Below, piece after piece: positions 9,130-16,926 of a DNA stretch of 54,960 nucleotides. Source of the DNA: an uncultured Eubacteriales bacterium (GTDB lineage Bacteria; Bacillota; Clostridia; Christensenellales; CAG-138); NCBI GenBank assembly GCA_902765005.1, contig CACWYB010000013.1, positions 1 to 54,960 on the forward strand. Direction: 5' to 3'. The notes below the pieces were generated by a model, which worked only from the letters and a program-made list of their open reading frames with translations, was not told where the DNA came from and searched no databases. The position numbers and the translations under genes were made by a program. Positions within the stretch are counted from its first letter, which is position 1, and each line of letters opens with the position of its first letter.

Positions 9130-9633
9130 ATGGAAACCATCAATATCGCAAAAGCTCCGGCATATACCTCGCCCAACCCGATGACGCTGATCTGCACGCG
9201 CAAGAGTGACGGAACCACAAACCTTGCCACACTGGCGTTCTGGACTTACGCCTCCACCAACCCCGGCAAGATCATGTTTGCACTCAACAAGGGCGCTTAT
9301 TCTCTGGAACTGCTCGCCAAGACCAAGGAAGTCGTTCTGACGGTTCCGGGCGTGGATATGGCCGGCGCGTTGATCGGTTGCGGCACATCTTCCGGCCGGG
9401 ACACCAACAAGGTAGAGAAGCTCGGTCTTGCTATGAAGTCAGTCGAGGGCACCGACATTCAGATCCCAGTTTCCACGCGGCTTGCCATCCACGCAGCAGT
9501 TGTTGAAACGGTAGACGCCGACGACCACGTAATCCACGTCTGTGATGTGAAGAATTTGTTTGCCGATGATTCCGTAGAGGCGATCTTCGGCTGGAACGGC
9601 TACGCTGAGTTGGCGGGAGCGCAGAAGAAGTAA
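9130..9633 (+). CDS. Flavin-reductase-like FMN-binding split-barrel protein
   Basis: A 167-residue protein of the flavin reductase (DIM6/NTAB-type) split-barrel family: an N-terminal PNPMTLICTRKSDG, a TLAFWTYASTNP strand pair and a GCGTSSGRDTNK loop match the family's FMN-contact regions. It would bind FMN and reduce it or use it on a small substrate in the cytoplasm. AAAGGAAA precedes the ATG. The gene has its own promoter and is separated from the MarR gene by a strong terminator. With the MarR and radical-SAM pair downstream it may supply reducing power; that is inferred from neighbourhood only. Confidence 0.82.
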   Translation: METINIAKAPAYTSPNPMTLICTRKSDGTTNLATLAFWTYASTNPGKIMFALNKGAYSLELLAKTKEVVLTVPGVDMAGALIGCGTSSGRDTNKVEKLGLAMKSVEGTDIQIPVSTRLAIHAAVVETVDADDHVIHVCDVKNLFADDSVEAIFGWNGYAELAGAQKK

Positions 9634-9642
9634 TGAGAAAGG

Positions 9643-9669
9643 AAGGGCGGTCTGAAAGACCGCCCTTTT
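9643..9669 (+). terminator. Intrinsic terminator
   Basis: A perfect 11-bp stem, AAGGGCGGTCT (9643-9653) with 9657-9667 and a 3-base loop, ends in a short T stretch. It lies between the flavin-reductase stop and the MarR start, so it should limit read-through into the MarR/radical-SAM genes. Confidence 0.9.
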
Positions 9670-9683
9670 ATCGGTGAACAGAA

Positions 9684-10115
9684 ATGAGCAGACAAGGCGG
9701 ATTTTTGATCTCGCAGATTAAACAGGTGGGCGGCCGTGTTTTTGACCGCATTCTCAGCGATAAGAATATCGACGCATTCAACGGCGCGCAGGGACGTATC
9801 CTCTACATTCTCTGGCAAGGAGACGGCGTACCTATTAGCAAGCTCTCCAAAGAGACGGGGCTTGCCATGAACACGCTCACCAGTATGCTCGACCGCATGG
9901 AGGCAGCGGGGCTTGTCCGGCGGGACAGGGGCGACCACGACCGGCGAAAGATTTTGATTTATCTCACCGACGAGGCAAAGGCGTTGGAGCAGGATTACAA
10001 CGCGGTCACAGCGGAGATCGAAAGCATTTATTACAAGGACTTTTCCTCGGAGGAAATCGACGCGCTGGAGGGTTATCTGCGCCGGGTGCTCACAAATGTT
10101 GAGGAGGCGCTGTAA
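9684..10115 (+). CDS. MarR family transcriptional regulator
   Basis: A 143-residue winged-helix protein. The helix-turn-helix PISKLSKETGLAMNTLTSML lies at about residues 50-69 and the wing RRDRGDHDRRKILIYLT at about 79-95, ending in a long dimer helix. It probably autoregulates the local genes and may respond to a small ligand or redox signal. It begins 14 bases after the upstream terminator stem, and its stop is 1 base before the ATG of the first radical-SAM gene, so the three genes should be co-translated. Confidence 0.93.
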   Translation: MSRQGGFLISQIKQVGGRVFDRILSDKNIDAFNGAQGRILYILWQGDGVPISKLSKETGLAMNTLTSMLDRMEAAGLVRRDRGDHDRRKILIYLTDEAKALEQDYNAVTAEIESIYYKDFSSEEIDALEGYLRRVLTNVEEAL

Positions 10116-10116
10116 T

Positions 10117-10806
10117 ATGTCGGTTTGCATCAAGGATCTGATTCAGAATATGAATCTGGTGATCGGCTGCACGGTGGGATGTTCTTACTGTTACGCGAGG
10201 AACAACGTCAAGCGGTATCACATGATCGACGACTTCTCCCAGCCGGAGTTCTTTCCGAACAAGCTGCGGCTAATGGAGAAGCCGAAGCCTCAGAACTTCC
10301 TGCTCACCGGCATGAGCGATCTCTCCGGCTGGAAGCCGGAATGGTGCGAGCAGGTGTTTGCCAAAATCGCGGAGAATCCGCAGCACCAGTTTTTGTTTCT
10401 CTCCAAGCGCCCCGATTTGCTGGACATCGACTGCGACCTCGACAACGCATGGTTTGGCGTGACGGTCACGCGGCGCTCCGAGCTGTGGCGCGTCTATGCA
10501 CTACGGGAGAATGTCCGCGCCAGGCACTATCACGCGACCTTTGAGCCGCTGTTCGATGATCCCGGCGAGGTGGACTTGCATGGTGTCGATTGGATCGTCA
10601 TCGGCACCATGACCGGCGCTCAAAGCAAAAAGATACACACAGAACCGGCGTGGGCGTACTCGCTCATGGAGCAGGCGCACACGCTGGATATTCCGGTGTT
10701 TTGGAAGGAAGACCTCGTCCCCATTATGGGCGAGGAACAGATGATACAGGAGTTGCCCGCCGCATTCAACAGAGTTTTGGAGGAACAGAAAACATGGCAC
10801 AAGTAA
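10117..10806 (+). CDS. Radical SAM protein, 'mobile pair' protein A type
   Basis: About 229 residues. The CxxxCxxC cluster motif is GCTVGCSYCYAR near residues 18-29, characteristic of radical SAM enzymes with the SYCYAR variant. FLFLSKRPDLL, WFGVTVTRRSE and WIVIGTMTGAQSK resemble the DUF5131/phage Gp37-like radical SAM group. I chose ATG 10117 (MSVCIKDL), which follows GAGGAGG, over an in-frame ATG at 10096 inside marR. It overlaps the next radical-SAM gene by 13 bases. From memory, NCBI/TIGRFAM describes adjacent pairs like this as 'radical SAM mobile pair' A and B of unknown function. The substrate is unknown. Confidence 0.85.
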   Translation: MSVCIKDLIQNMNLVIGCTVGCSYCYARNNVKRYHMIDDFSQPEFFPNKLRLMEKPKPQNFLLTGMSDLSGWKPEWCEQVFAKIAENPQHQFLFLSKRPDLLDIDCDLDNAWFGVTVTRRSELWRVYALRENVRARHYHATFEPLFDDPGEVDLHGVDWIVIGTMTGAQSKKIHTEPAWAYSLMEQAHTLDIPVFWKEDLVPIMGEEQMIQELPAAFNRVLEEQKTWHK

Positions 10807-11705
10807 TGATGGATGGGATTCTCGTCGGAGAAAAAGACGTCAAAAGTGTAATGACTAAGTCAAATCTGCCCGTGGGCGGGTACTCGGTCAACACCTATGT
10901 GGGCTGCACCCACGCCTGCAAATATTGCTATGCGTCGTTTATGAAGCGCTTTACCGGCCACAGCGAGGAATGGGGCACCTTCCTTGATGTGAAACACTGG
11001 CCGGAGATCAAGAATCCGAAGAAATACGCGGGTCAGCGCGTCGTGATCGGCTCCGTCACCGACGGCTACAACCCACAGGAGGAACACTTCCGCAACACGC
11101 GGAAGCTGCTCGAGCAGCTCTGCGGCAGCGGCGCGGATATTCTGATCTGCACGAAGTCCGATCTCGTCGTGCGCGACCTCGATCTGCTCAAGGAGTTGGG
11201 GCAGGTCACGGTGTCGTGGTCAATCAACACGCTGGATGAGGACTTCAAAAACGACATGGACGCCGCTGTGAGCATTGAGCGCCGCATTGCCGCCATGAAA
11301 CAGGTCTACGACGCGGGCATTCGGACGGTCTGCTTTGTCTCACCCGTCTTCCCCGGCATCACGGACTTTGAGGCAATTTTCGAGCGGGTGAAGAATCAGT
11401 GCGACCTGTTCTGGCTGGAAAACCTGAACCTGCGAGGCGGGTTCAAGAAAACCATTCTGGACTATATCGCCGGGAAACGTCCCGAGCTTGTGCAGCTCTA
11501 TGACGAGATTTACAACAAGCATGACAGAAGCTATTTTGAGGCGTTGGAGAAGAAAGCGGAGGAAATGGCGAAGAAGTACGATTGCCCCTTCGTTGACAAC
11601 GAAATGCCCTACGGCAGAGTACCGCAGGGCCATCCCGTGATTGTGGATTATTTCTATCACGAGGAGATTCGAGGCTCGGAAAATACGGGAACGCGGAAAA
11701 AGTGA
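10794..11705 (+). CDS. Radical SAM protein, 'mobile pair' protein B (SPL-like)
   Basis: About 303 residues with CxxxCxxC in GCTHACKYCYASFMKRF near residue 38 and SVTDGYNPQE, a signature of the spore-photoproduct-lyase-like radical SAM proteins. SWSINTLDEDF and ENLNLRGGFKK follow. The start is ATG 10794 (MAQVMMDG), inside the end of protein A (13-base overlap), with GAGG upstream. An earlier in-frame start at 10590 lies wholly within protein A and is rejected. The tight overlap suggests the two enzymes act together. The gene ends 62 bases before a terminator stem. Confidence 0.88.
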   Translation: MAQVMMDGILVGEKDVKSVMTKSNLPVGGYSVNTYVGCTHACKYCYASFMKRFTGHSEEWGTFLDVKHWPEIKNPKKYAGQRVVIGSVTDGYNPQEEHFRNTRKLLEQLCGSGADILICTKSDLVVRDLDLLKELGQVTVSWSINTLDEDFKNDMDAAVSIERRIAAMKQVYDAGIRTVCFVSPVFPGITDFEAIFERVKNQCDLFWLENLNLRGGFKKTILDYIAGKRPELVQLYDEIYNKHDRSYFEALEKKAEEMAKKYDCPFVDNEMPYGRVPQGHPVIVDYFYHEEIRGSENTGTRKK

Positions 11706-11767
11706 CCGCGTCTGCATCTTGATAAGATGCAGACAAACAGCAAGGTCATCATGGATGAAGTGACAAT

Positions 11768-11815
11768 AGCTCCACTGTCGATTCAACACCGACGGTGGAG
11801 TTGTCTTTTTGCAAC
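11768..11815 (+). terminator. Intrinsic terminator after the radical-SAM pair
   Basis: CTCCACTGTCG pairs with CGACGGTGGAG (one G-U pair) across a short loop and is followed by TTGTCTTTTT. It ends the marR/radical-SAM transcription unit. Confidence 0.85.
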
Positions 11816-11934
11816 TATTGATCTTTTTCTCGCTTTTGATTAAATCCCCCTTGACAAAATGTCTCTCAGTATAAGCATTCTCTGCTGTATTCCTAAAGTC
11901 CTGCTTGTCTCTTTGCCTGAGGTTGCTGTCAACC

Positions 11935-12000
11935 ATGACGATATTCAGAACACAATTCGGTGAATCCCCAACGGCATACAGAAAGAAGTATTGCGTATAG
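11935..12000 (+). pseudogene. C-terminal scrap of an AraC family regulator
   Basis: Twenty-one residues ending in a stop read TIFRTQFGESPTAYRKKY, the hallmark end of AraC/XylS DNA-binding domains. Everything upstream (ligand domain and first HTH) is missing. It shows that a regulator gene was deleted here. Confidence 0.7.
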
Positions 12001-12107
12001 GCATTCCCTCAGAGAAACACTCGTTGCAGTGGGAATAAAGGGTACTTTATCAAAAAGTGCAGTCAAAACTCTTTGAAACCCTGTTTGTGTGAAACAGAAA
12101 ATATGGA

Positions 12108-12132
12108 AAAGTCCCTAGATTAGGGACTTTTT
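12108..12132. terminator. Bidirectional terminator hairpin next to att copy 1
   Basis: AAAAGTCCCTA/TAGGGACTTTTTT with a 3-base loop has A-run and T-run flanks, so it can terminate in both directions. The last Ts touch the tRNA 3' end copy. Equivalent hairpins stand at the other att copies. Confidence 0.8.
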
Positions 12133-12177
12133 TGGCCTCCCCGGTGGGATTCGAACCCACGGCCTTCCGCTTAGGAG
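12133..12177 (-). repeat. att copy 1: 3' half of tRNA-Arg(CCU)
   Basis: Forty-five bases match the end of the intact tRNA at 39533-39577 from CCA through the last base of the anticodon loop (TTAGGAG), with one difference in the T-stem. Identity stops exactly where the 5' anticodon stem should begin (cccatg instead of gcggac). This is the pattern left by tyrosine-recombinase integration into a tRNA anticodon loop. It marks the boundary between islands D and A. Confidence 0.92.
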
Positions 12178-12243
12178 CCCATGAAGCATGTGTTAAAAAA
12201 GCCAGATACTTAGCGAAAAATGTTAATTATGTAAAATGGGTGT

Positions 12244-12313
12244 GTGCCACTGATGCCGTAGATGCCGCTTATGCCGTGAGTGCCACCGAAAATGTGGTCA
12301 AATCTGTGCCCAA
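12244..12313. repeat. Iterons and arm-type repeat pair, island A left end
   Basis: Five consecutive 9-bp units fit RTGCCRYNN: GTGCCACTG, ATGCCGTAG, ATGCCGCTT, ATGCCGTGA, GTGCCACCG (12244-12288). They are followed by ATGTGGTCAAA and TCTGTGCCCAA with an 11-bp period (12292-12313). Similar blocks occur at other island ends, which suggests binding sites for an integrase or excisionase. Confidence 0.6.
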
Positions 12314-12354
12314 GCTTTGCTATTTGTGCAAGCCTTTGCAAAGAACCCCGCATC

Positions 12355-12381
12355 AAAAAGAGCCAGCGATTGATCGCTGGC
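12355..12381 (-). terminator. Terminator of the island A minus-strand operon
   Basis: GCCAGCGAT (12362-12370) and ATCGCTGGC (12373-12381) form a perfect 9-bp stem. Read on the minus strand it is followed by TCTTTTTG. It lies about 78 bases after the RraA-remnant stop. Confidence 0.8.
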
Positions 12382-12458
12382 TTACTGAGTGGGAAAAGGA
12401 GATCAACCCACCCAGACATCCCTGTTTTCATGCCCTAGATTATTCGAAAATGTAGATA

Positions 12459-12761
12459 TCAAGGCTCATAGACATCATCGATTATTTCGTAGTCCTTGGC
12501 TTCCAGGGGCTTTTCGACCCAGGCCCGGTTGGCGGTGCCGTTGCAGGCTGCCAGCAGCTTTTTCTCGTCCGCAGCCTGGAACGCTTTGGCCTTCTCCAAA
12601 ACCCAGGCAGCGTCCTTGCGGGGGATGCAGATGATGCCGTCGGGGTCGGCCAGGATGATGTCGCCGGGGTTCACGCTGATGCCGCCGCAGGAGATGGGCA
12701 CGTTGATCTCACCCGGGCCTTCCTTGTAGGGGCCGCCGGGGGTGGTGCCGGTGAAGTTCAC
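12459..12761 (-). pseudogene. RraA-like aldolase family, C-terminal half only
   Basis: About 100 residues match the end of the RraA/4-hydroxy-4-methyl-2-oxoglutarate aldolase family: TGTTPGGPYKEGPGEINVP, GGISVNPGDIILADPDG and IPRKDA. The first half of the roughly 220-residue fold, with its substrate and metal residues, is absent. Upstream the frame continues about 30 residues of unrelated sequence to a stop near 12855. The GTG at 12761 is therefore not a natural start. It lies downstream of the MFS gene in the sigma-54 operon and is probably non-functional. Confidence 0.8.
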
Positions 12762-12876
12762 AGGGAAATCCCACTTATGGGAACTTGGAATCAGGAATCT
12801 CGTTTCTCTATTGCATCCCAGTGCCCGTTTCGTGCTTTTCAGGAGTTGTATGGACTAAATAGTGTTTCCCGGCCTT

Positions 12877-14016
12877 TCAGTGTTTTGTACTGCTCCTCAT
12901 GGATGTCGATATCCCGGTGATCCCGCCGATCAGCATTGCTACAGCGCCTATCAGGAACTGACTGTCAACAGGTATGCAGAGCCATTGTATGATCCCATTG
13001 TTGACGACCGGAGACAGGAACTGCCCAATCTGACATATACAACAGAATACGGTGATCGCCATTGTGACCTGCTGTGCGGAAACGGATGCAGATGCCTGAA
13101 GGTATCCTGCCGGCATCCGGATGGAGAAGATGAACCCCAGGATTATCGCAGCCGCAAACGCCGCTGTCTTTCCTGGAAATAAGTAGACTATGAGAAGGCC
13201 GATTCCCCCTGCAAGGCACAGGAGCGGAAAGGTTTTTTGTCTGAATCGGTTGATGACCGTCCCACAGAGCAGTCCGGATATGATCCCTGTCGCGGACAGG
13301 ACGGACAGAATCGTTCCTGCCAGTCCGGCATCACCTATCCTGTGGCTGTCCAGGAATGCGGCCACGTTGTTCTGAAACACAAAGAAGAACAGGCAGAACA
13401 CGAACCCCAGGCAGGATATTCCGACCAGCTTCCTGTTCATGAGGTCTTTCGCACCGCTCTTGCCCAGTTTCTCAGTGAGCTCCCCTTCGGGCAGGAAGAA
13501 CGATACCGCGATGACAGGTATGAACAGAAGGAATACATAGAAAACGTGCCACCACTCCCCCTTCGCCAGGATACCTCCCAGATAGGAAAAGCATGCTCCG
13601 CCGATACCGATCACCACTGACTGGAGCCCAAGCATATACGGCTGTTTTTTCTCCTCATAGTGTTCTGCGATCAATGCTGAGCTAATCGGTGCTATGCCGC
13701 CGTATCCCAGCCCCGTGAACGCCATCGAAATGAGGAGCGCATAAAAACGGTCATGATACAACAGCGGGCACAACCCTGCGATGCACATAATGGACAGGGA
13801 GAAAAGCACGATCTGCTTCTTACGGAACCAGGCAGTCAGATGACCCGACAGCAGAATGGCTGGCAGCGCAATCAGGGATGGCAGCGACGTCAGAAGTTGC
13901 ACAGCAGACTCTGACCTGTCCGGAAAAGCCTGCGCTATCTGTCCGAGCCCGGCAGCAACAGCCAGGATATAGGTGATGATAAAGGACGGTGCCAGTACCG
14001 TAATCGCTTTTTTCAT
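12877..14016 (-). CDS. MFS transporter
   Basis: A 379-residue carrier with about eleven or twelve hydrophobic segments. The MFS loop between helices 2 and 3 is recognisable (SGHLTAWFRKKQIVLF), followed by GLGYGGIAPISSALIAEHY. ATG 14016 follows AAAGGGGG. It is the third gene of the operon from the sigma-54 promoter, 76 bases after gltS across a GC-rich hairpin. The substrate is unknown; the neighbours suggest an organic anion or amino acid. Confidence 0.87.
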   Translation of the reverse strand: MKKAITVLAPSFIITYILAVAAGLGQIAQAFPDRSESAVQLLTSLPSLIALPAILLSGHLTAWFRKKQIVLFSLSIMCIAGLCPLLYHDRFYALLISMAFTGLGYGGIAPISSALIAEHYEEKKQPYMLGLQSVVIGIGGACFSYLGGILAKGEWWHVFYVFLLFIPVIAVSFFLPEGELTEKLGKSGAKDLMNRKLVGISCLGFVFCLFFFVFQNNVAAFLDSHRIGDAGLAGTILSVLSATGIISGLLCGTVINRFRQKTFPLLCLAGGIGLLIVYLFPGKTAAFAAAIILGFIFSIRMPAGYLQASASVSAQQVTMAITVFCCICQIGQFLSPVVNNGIIQWLCIPVDSQFLIGAVAMLIGGITGISTSMRSSTKH

Positions 14017-14045
14017 GGGAACTTGCCCCCTTTGGTAAAACTAAG

Positions 14046-14074
14046 GGCGGGCCGCCAGCCTATAGCAGCCCGCC
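14046..14074. other. Intercistronic GC hairpin
   Basis: GGCGGGC (14046-14052) pairs with GCCCGCC (14068-14074) in the gap between the symporter and the MFS gene. No T-run follows in either direction, so it is more likely an RNA-stability or processing hairpin than a terminator. Confidence 0.45.
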
Positions 14075-14092
14075 GCGAAACAGAATGGTAGA

Positions 14093-15484
14093 TTATGCCT
14101 GTTCAAATGCGTCTTCCGGCATCGCCCCGCGCTCGTTGAGGGGGACTTTATAATGCCACCATCCAAATATACGGGCGAGGACGTTCATAACCACGAGGAT
14201 GCCCAGGCAAATGCCGATGATCTGCCAGTGCTTCCCTGTCATAAGCATGATGGGGCCGAAACCGTAGATCAGGGACTGGATGGGGTTCATGAACGGATTC
14301 TGGAGCGCGAAGTCATTCAGTGCCTTGGACTTGCCGTCGGGATCTACGATCCTGAGCAGGATCATGCCGGTGGCAGAGACGCCGAAGGACATGCCGAGGT
14401 GGAGCATGCCGCGTTCAAACCAGCTCTCCTTGAAGTAGCCCCTGGCGAAGAAGAACCAGCAGAGGACGTTCGTGATGATGCCGAATACGAACAGCATGAT
14501 CAGGGGAACGGCGTAGGTCGCGACCACGCTGATCTTGATGGAAGCAACGCCGAAGAACACCAGAAGGTCCGTCGCCGTGCCGCTGATCCGGGAGAATACC
14601 TTCGTGTCGATGTAGCGGTACACACCGCGTTTCTTGCCGCGGGAGAAAATGACGAACATCAGGAAGCCGCAGAGGAACGTGCAGAGGAAGTCGGGGATGC
14701 TCAGGGATGAGACCTTTTTGATCCCCTGGCAGAGGTAATAGCCGGCGCCGGTGGCGATGAGCGCCCAGCCGAGGTGCCAGGCAAGGGAATCCAAAGTGAC
14801 GGGAGCAATGGTCTGCTTGCCCATGGACTGCCTCTGCTCTTCGGGCACCAGGCCTGTCAGCATGTCGGCGGGGATCTTGGAGCTGTCCTCCAGGTACTGC
14901 GTGTAGCCTTTCTTTGTAGCCCACTTGATCAGGGCAAGGCCGACAAGGATGCCCGCGAGGATGCCGACCGTGGCGGACGTCATGCCAAGGTCGGTGGCGT
15001 CAGCGAATCCCTGCTCGGCAAAGGTCTTGCCGATAGCGGCGGCAGTGCCATGGCCGCCGGCAAAGCCGGCCATCAGCAGGAAGCCGAAGCCCTTGTTGAT
15101 CTGGGGGAAGAGCGACGAGATCACCAGGATGGAGAAGGTGCAGCCCAGGACAACCTGCCAGCAGACGCCTCCGAGCATCATCGCGCCCATGCCGTATACG
15201 CGGCCGACCTCGTTCTTGAGGTCCTTCTTGTTGATGGAGAACCCGCTCACGCCGATGCACGCGAAGACCAGCATGATGAGCACGCCGGAATAACTGCCGA
15301 TACTGTCGGAGAACGGGATAACGTTTAGGACCTGCTTGCCGAGGATCAGTCCCAGGAACCCTGCGATCAAGGCAGACGGGACGAAGCATTTCTGAAGGAA
15401 TTTGACTTTCGTACGTATAAACTGGCCGATGGCGATCAACCGCCCGGCCCATGCGACGTCAAGCATCAAAGATGTAGCAGTCAT
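14093..15484 (-). CDS. gltS: Sodium/glutamate symporter family protein (GltS-like)
   Basis: A 463-residue membrane protein of the ESS (GltS) family: about ten or more helices in two inverted halves, each with a glycine-rich re-entrant region (LLMAGFAGGHGTAAAIGK in the first half, LHLGMSFGVSATGM in the second). It should import glutamate or a related dicarboxylate with Na+. AAAGGAG precedes ATG 15484, 32 bases after the cyclodeaminase stop, so it is the second gene of the sigma-54 operon. Exact substrate is uncertain because the family also moves other acids. Confidence 0.88.
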   Translation of the reverse strand: MTATSLMLDVAWAGRLIAIGQFIRTKVKFLQKCFVPSALIAGFLGLILGKQVLNVIPFSDSIGSYSGVLIMLVFACIGVSGFSINKKDLKNEVGRVYGMGAMMLGGVCWQVVLGCTFSILVISSLFPQINKGFGFLLMAGFAGGHGTAAAIGKTFAEQGFADATDLGMTSATVGILAGILVGLALIKWATKKGYTQYLEDSSKIPADMLTGLVPEEQRQSMGKQTIAPVTLDSLAWHLGWALIATGAGYYLCQGIKKVSSLSIPDFLCTFLCGFLMFVIFSRGKKRGVYRYIDTKVFSRISGTATDLLVFFGVASIKISVVATYAVPLIMLFVFGIITNVLCWFFFARGYFKESWFERGMLHLGMSFGVSATGMILLRIVDPDGKSKALNDFALQNPFMNPIQSLIYGFGPIMLMTGKHWQIIGICLGILVVMNVLARIFGWWHYKVPLNERGAMPEDAFEQA

Positions 15485-15516
15485 GATATTTCTCCTTTCA
15501 AATTAATAAACGCTGT

Positions 15517-16641
15517 TTAGACCCAGTGGGGTTCATCCCAGAACTTGAACCAGGTTCCGATGCCCTTTTCAAGGGCAGTCTGATACACTTCATAGATCCA
15601 GCCGACGTCTTCGAGGCTGAGACCGGAGGAAAGGAATATGTTGTGATGGGTGTCGTTCTTCCTGAGATTGACTTTGCCGCCCACGACATCGCCTAGTTCC
15701 ACTGCTTTTTCGGGGATCTTTCCGGCTTCGACCAGCTTGAAGTACTGGTAGGAGGACCATTGCTTCGCGAATTCCTGGATCACGCCGTTCTCCGTGGCGG
15801 AAGCCATGTTGTCCTTGTGCATGCCTACGCAGTCGATAACGATCCCGGTATCGGGATCCTCAAGCAGCTCGTCGTCCACCAGGCCGCCGCCGGTGATCAG
15901 GATGGTCGCCCCGGGGCGGAGCCATTCCGTCTTGATGTACGCGGGGTTCGTGCCTGAGGAGGCGAGGCTGATGGCGTCGCTGTTCCTCACCAGTTCCTCC
16001 ATAGAGTGGACTACCGTCATCTTTATGCCCGTATCCGCCTCCATCTCCTTCGCAAACTTCTCCGACCTTTCCTCAACGATATCATAAATGAATACTTCCC
16101 GGCAATTCGGCATCGTTTCGATGAGGCTCAAGCAGCATGCGTGGCTGATGACGCCGGCACCGACGATACCCACGGTCTGCGCCGTGGACGCCTGCAGGTA
16201 CTTGTTTGCGACGCCCGGCATGGCGCCCGTACGCATGGTGCTCAGGATACAGCCCTGCATGATAGCAAGAGGTGCGCCGGTATCGGTATCGCTCAAAAAC
16301 GCGGTAAGGATCGAACGCGGCATCCCGTTCTTCAGGTTTTCCCGGTTCGAGCCGTAGAACTTGCCGCCGCAGGCACGGAAGCGCCCGCCCAGGTACCCGC
16401 ACATCGCAACGTAACGGCGGTCAGGGGTGTTCTTCGGCATGGTCGGCACCGGCGGATTGTCGGGGAACGTCACGACGCCGCCGTGGGCAACGCCATCCCC
16501 GCCGCACATGCGCCAGTCGCCGGTCGCATATACCCGGAAGACATCCTCCATGGTGGCAACGCATTTCTTCATGTCCAGGCCGCCGGCGGCGATCACATCG
16601 TCTTCCGACAGCAGCAAGGTTTCCAGCTTCCTGTCACTCAT
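15517..16641 (-). CDS. Ornithine cyclodeaminase / mu-crystallin family dehydrogenase
   Basis: A 374-residue NAD(P)-binding protein. The Rossmann motif VGIVGAGVISHACC is at about residues 153-166, and MRTGAMPGVANKYL before it is typical of the OCD/mu-crystallin family. Database names for close relatives include 'tyramine oxidase subunit B', which I would not take as a function. Likely chemistry is imine reduction or amino-acid cyclisation or deamination. ATG 16641 follows AGGAGG. It is the first gene behind the -24/-12 promoter at 16696-16711 and sits divergently from the activator gene. Confidence 0.87.
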   Translation of the reverse strand: MSDRKLETLLLSEDDVIAAGGLDMKKCVATMEDVFRVYATGDWRMCGGDGVAHGGVVTFPDNPPVPTMPKNTPDRRYVAMCGYLGGRFRACGGKFYGSNRENLKNGMPRSILTAFLSDTDTGAPLAIMQGCILSTMRTGAMPGVANKYLQASTAQTVGIVGAGVISHACCLSLIETMPNCREVFIYDIVEERSEKFAKEMEADTGIKMTVVHSMEELVRNSDAISLASSGTNPAYIKTEWLRPGATILITGGGLVDDELLEDPDTGIVIDCVGMHKDNMASATENGVIQEFAKQWSSYQYFKLVEAGKIPEKAVELGDVVGGKVNLRKNDTHHNIFLSSGLSLEDVGWIYEVYQTALEKGIGTWFKFWDEPHWV

Positions 16642-16695
16642 ACATATCCCTCCTGAAATCTGATTGAAAGAGTATCCTCTTCTACCGATATATGT

Positions 16696-16711
16696 AGCAA
16701 AATCCGTGCCA
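16696..16711 (-). promoter_or_regulatory. Sigma-54 (-24/-12) promoter
   Basis: On the minus strand TGGCACG-GATT-TTGCT matches the sigma-54 consensus TGGCACG-N4-TTGCW at every position. It would start transcription about 44 bases before the cyclodeaminase ATG. The adjacent genes encode an enhancer-binding protein and RpoN, which supports the call. Confidence 0.92.
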
Positions 16712-16740
16712 ACTTTTACGGCCGCAATACCAGCCTTATA

Positions 16741-16755
16741 TTCTTAAATTGAGAA
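16741..16755. promoter_or_regulatory. Putative enhancer site 1 for the sigma-54 activator
   Basis: TTCTTAAATTGAGAA is an imperfect inverted repeat 30 bases upstream of the -24 element. It matches the reverse complement of the site at 16895-16909 at 14 of 15 positions. Two copies of the same palindrome in one divergent spacer are what an enhancer-binding protein needs. Confidence 0.65.
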
Positions 16756-16836
16756 TGAACCCCGTTGATCTGCCCGGTTTCATCTCCCTTCCTTTCCTTT
16801 TCTTCTCGCTAATTCTCCGATTTTTTATTATAATTC

Positions 16837-16866
16837 TTGCTTTTTTACGTGGATATGTAGTACAAT
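16837..16866 (+). promoter_or_regulatory. Possible sigma-A promoter of the activator gene
   Basis: TTGCTT (16837-16842), an 18-base spacer and TACAAT (16861-16866) lie 61 bases upstream of the activator ATG. The second palindrome (16895-16909) is just downstream, so the activator could repress its own synthesis. Confidence 0.5.
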
Positions 16867-16894
16867 GGCGATAGTTCTCAAATCGATATTGATA

Positions 16895-16909
16895 TTCTCA
16901 TTTTAAGAA
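16895..16909. promoter_or_regulatory. Putative enhancer site 2 / autoregulatory site
   Basis: TTCTCATTTTAAGAA is the partner of the palindrome at 16741-16755. A half-site TTCTCA also occurs at 16875-16880. It sits between the activator's likely promoter and its ribosome site (AAAGGAGG, 16913-16920). Confidence 0.6.
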
Positions 16910-16926
16910 TTTAAAGGAGGGCAAAT

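Larger units (their letters stand above)
11816..12132. other. Right end of island D, remnants only
   Basis: No intact gene was seen. The stretch holds an AraC tail (11935-12000), then AT-rich sequence, and closes with a hairpin AAAAGTCCCTA-gat-TAGGGACTTTTTT (12108-12132) that abuts the tRNA-like att copy. Unlike the other island ends, no clear pair of arm-type repeats was found here. Confidence 0.6.
12178..12458. other. Left end of island A, non-coding
   Basis: There is no credible gene. It contains five 9-bp iterons (12244-12288), an arm-like repeat pair (12292-12313) and a minus-strand terminator (12355-12381). The open frame starting at 12132 on the plus strand is translation of tRNA and repeats and is not taken as a gene. 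Confidence 0.7.

Noticed and set aside
11340-11936. Minus-strand open frame opposite the second radical-SAM gene reaching into the gap
   Set aside because: It mostly overlaps a well-supported radical-SAM gene, has no family motif, and its unique part resembles no protein I know.
12244-12288. A short CRISPR-like array
   Set aside because: The repeats are 9 bp and contiguous with no spacers, and no cas gene is present. No CRISPR array was seen anywhere in the window.
12132-12455. Small proteins beginning MASPxGFEPTAFRLG at the att copies
   Set aside because: This peptide is the translation of tRNA 3' end sequence on the opposite strand; the rest of the frame reads through repeats and hairpins.
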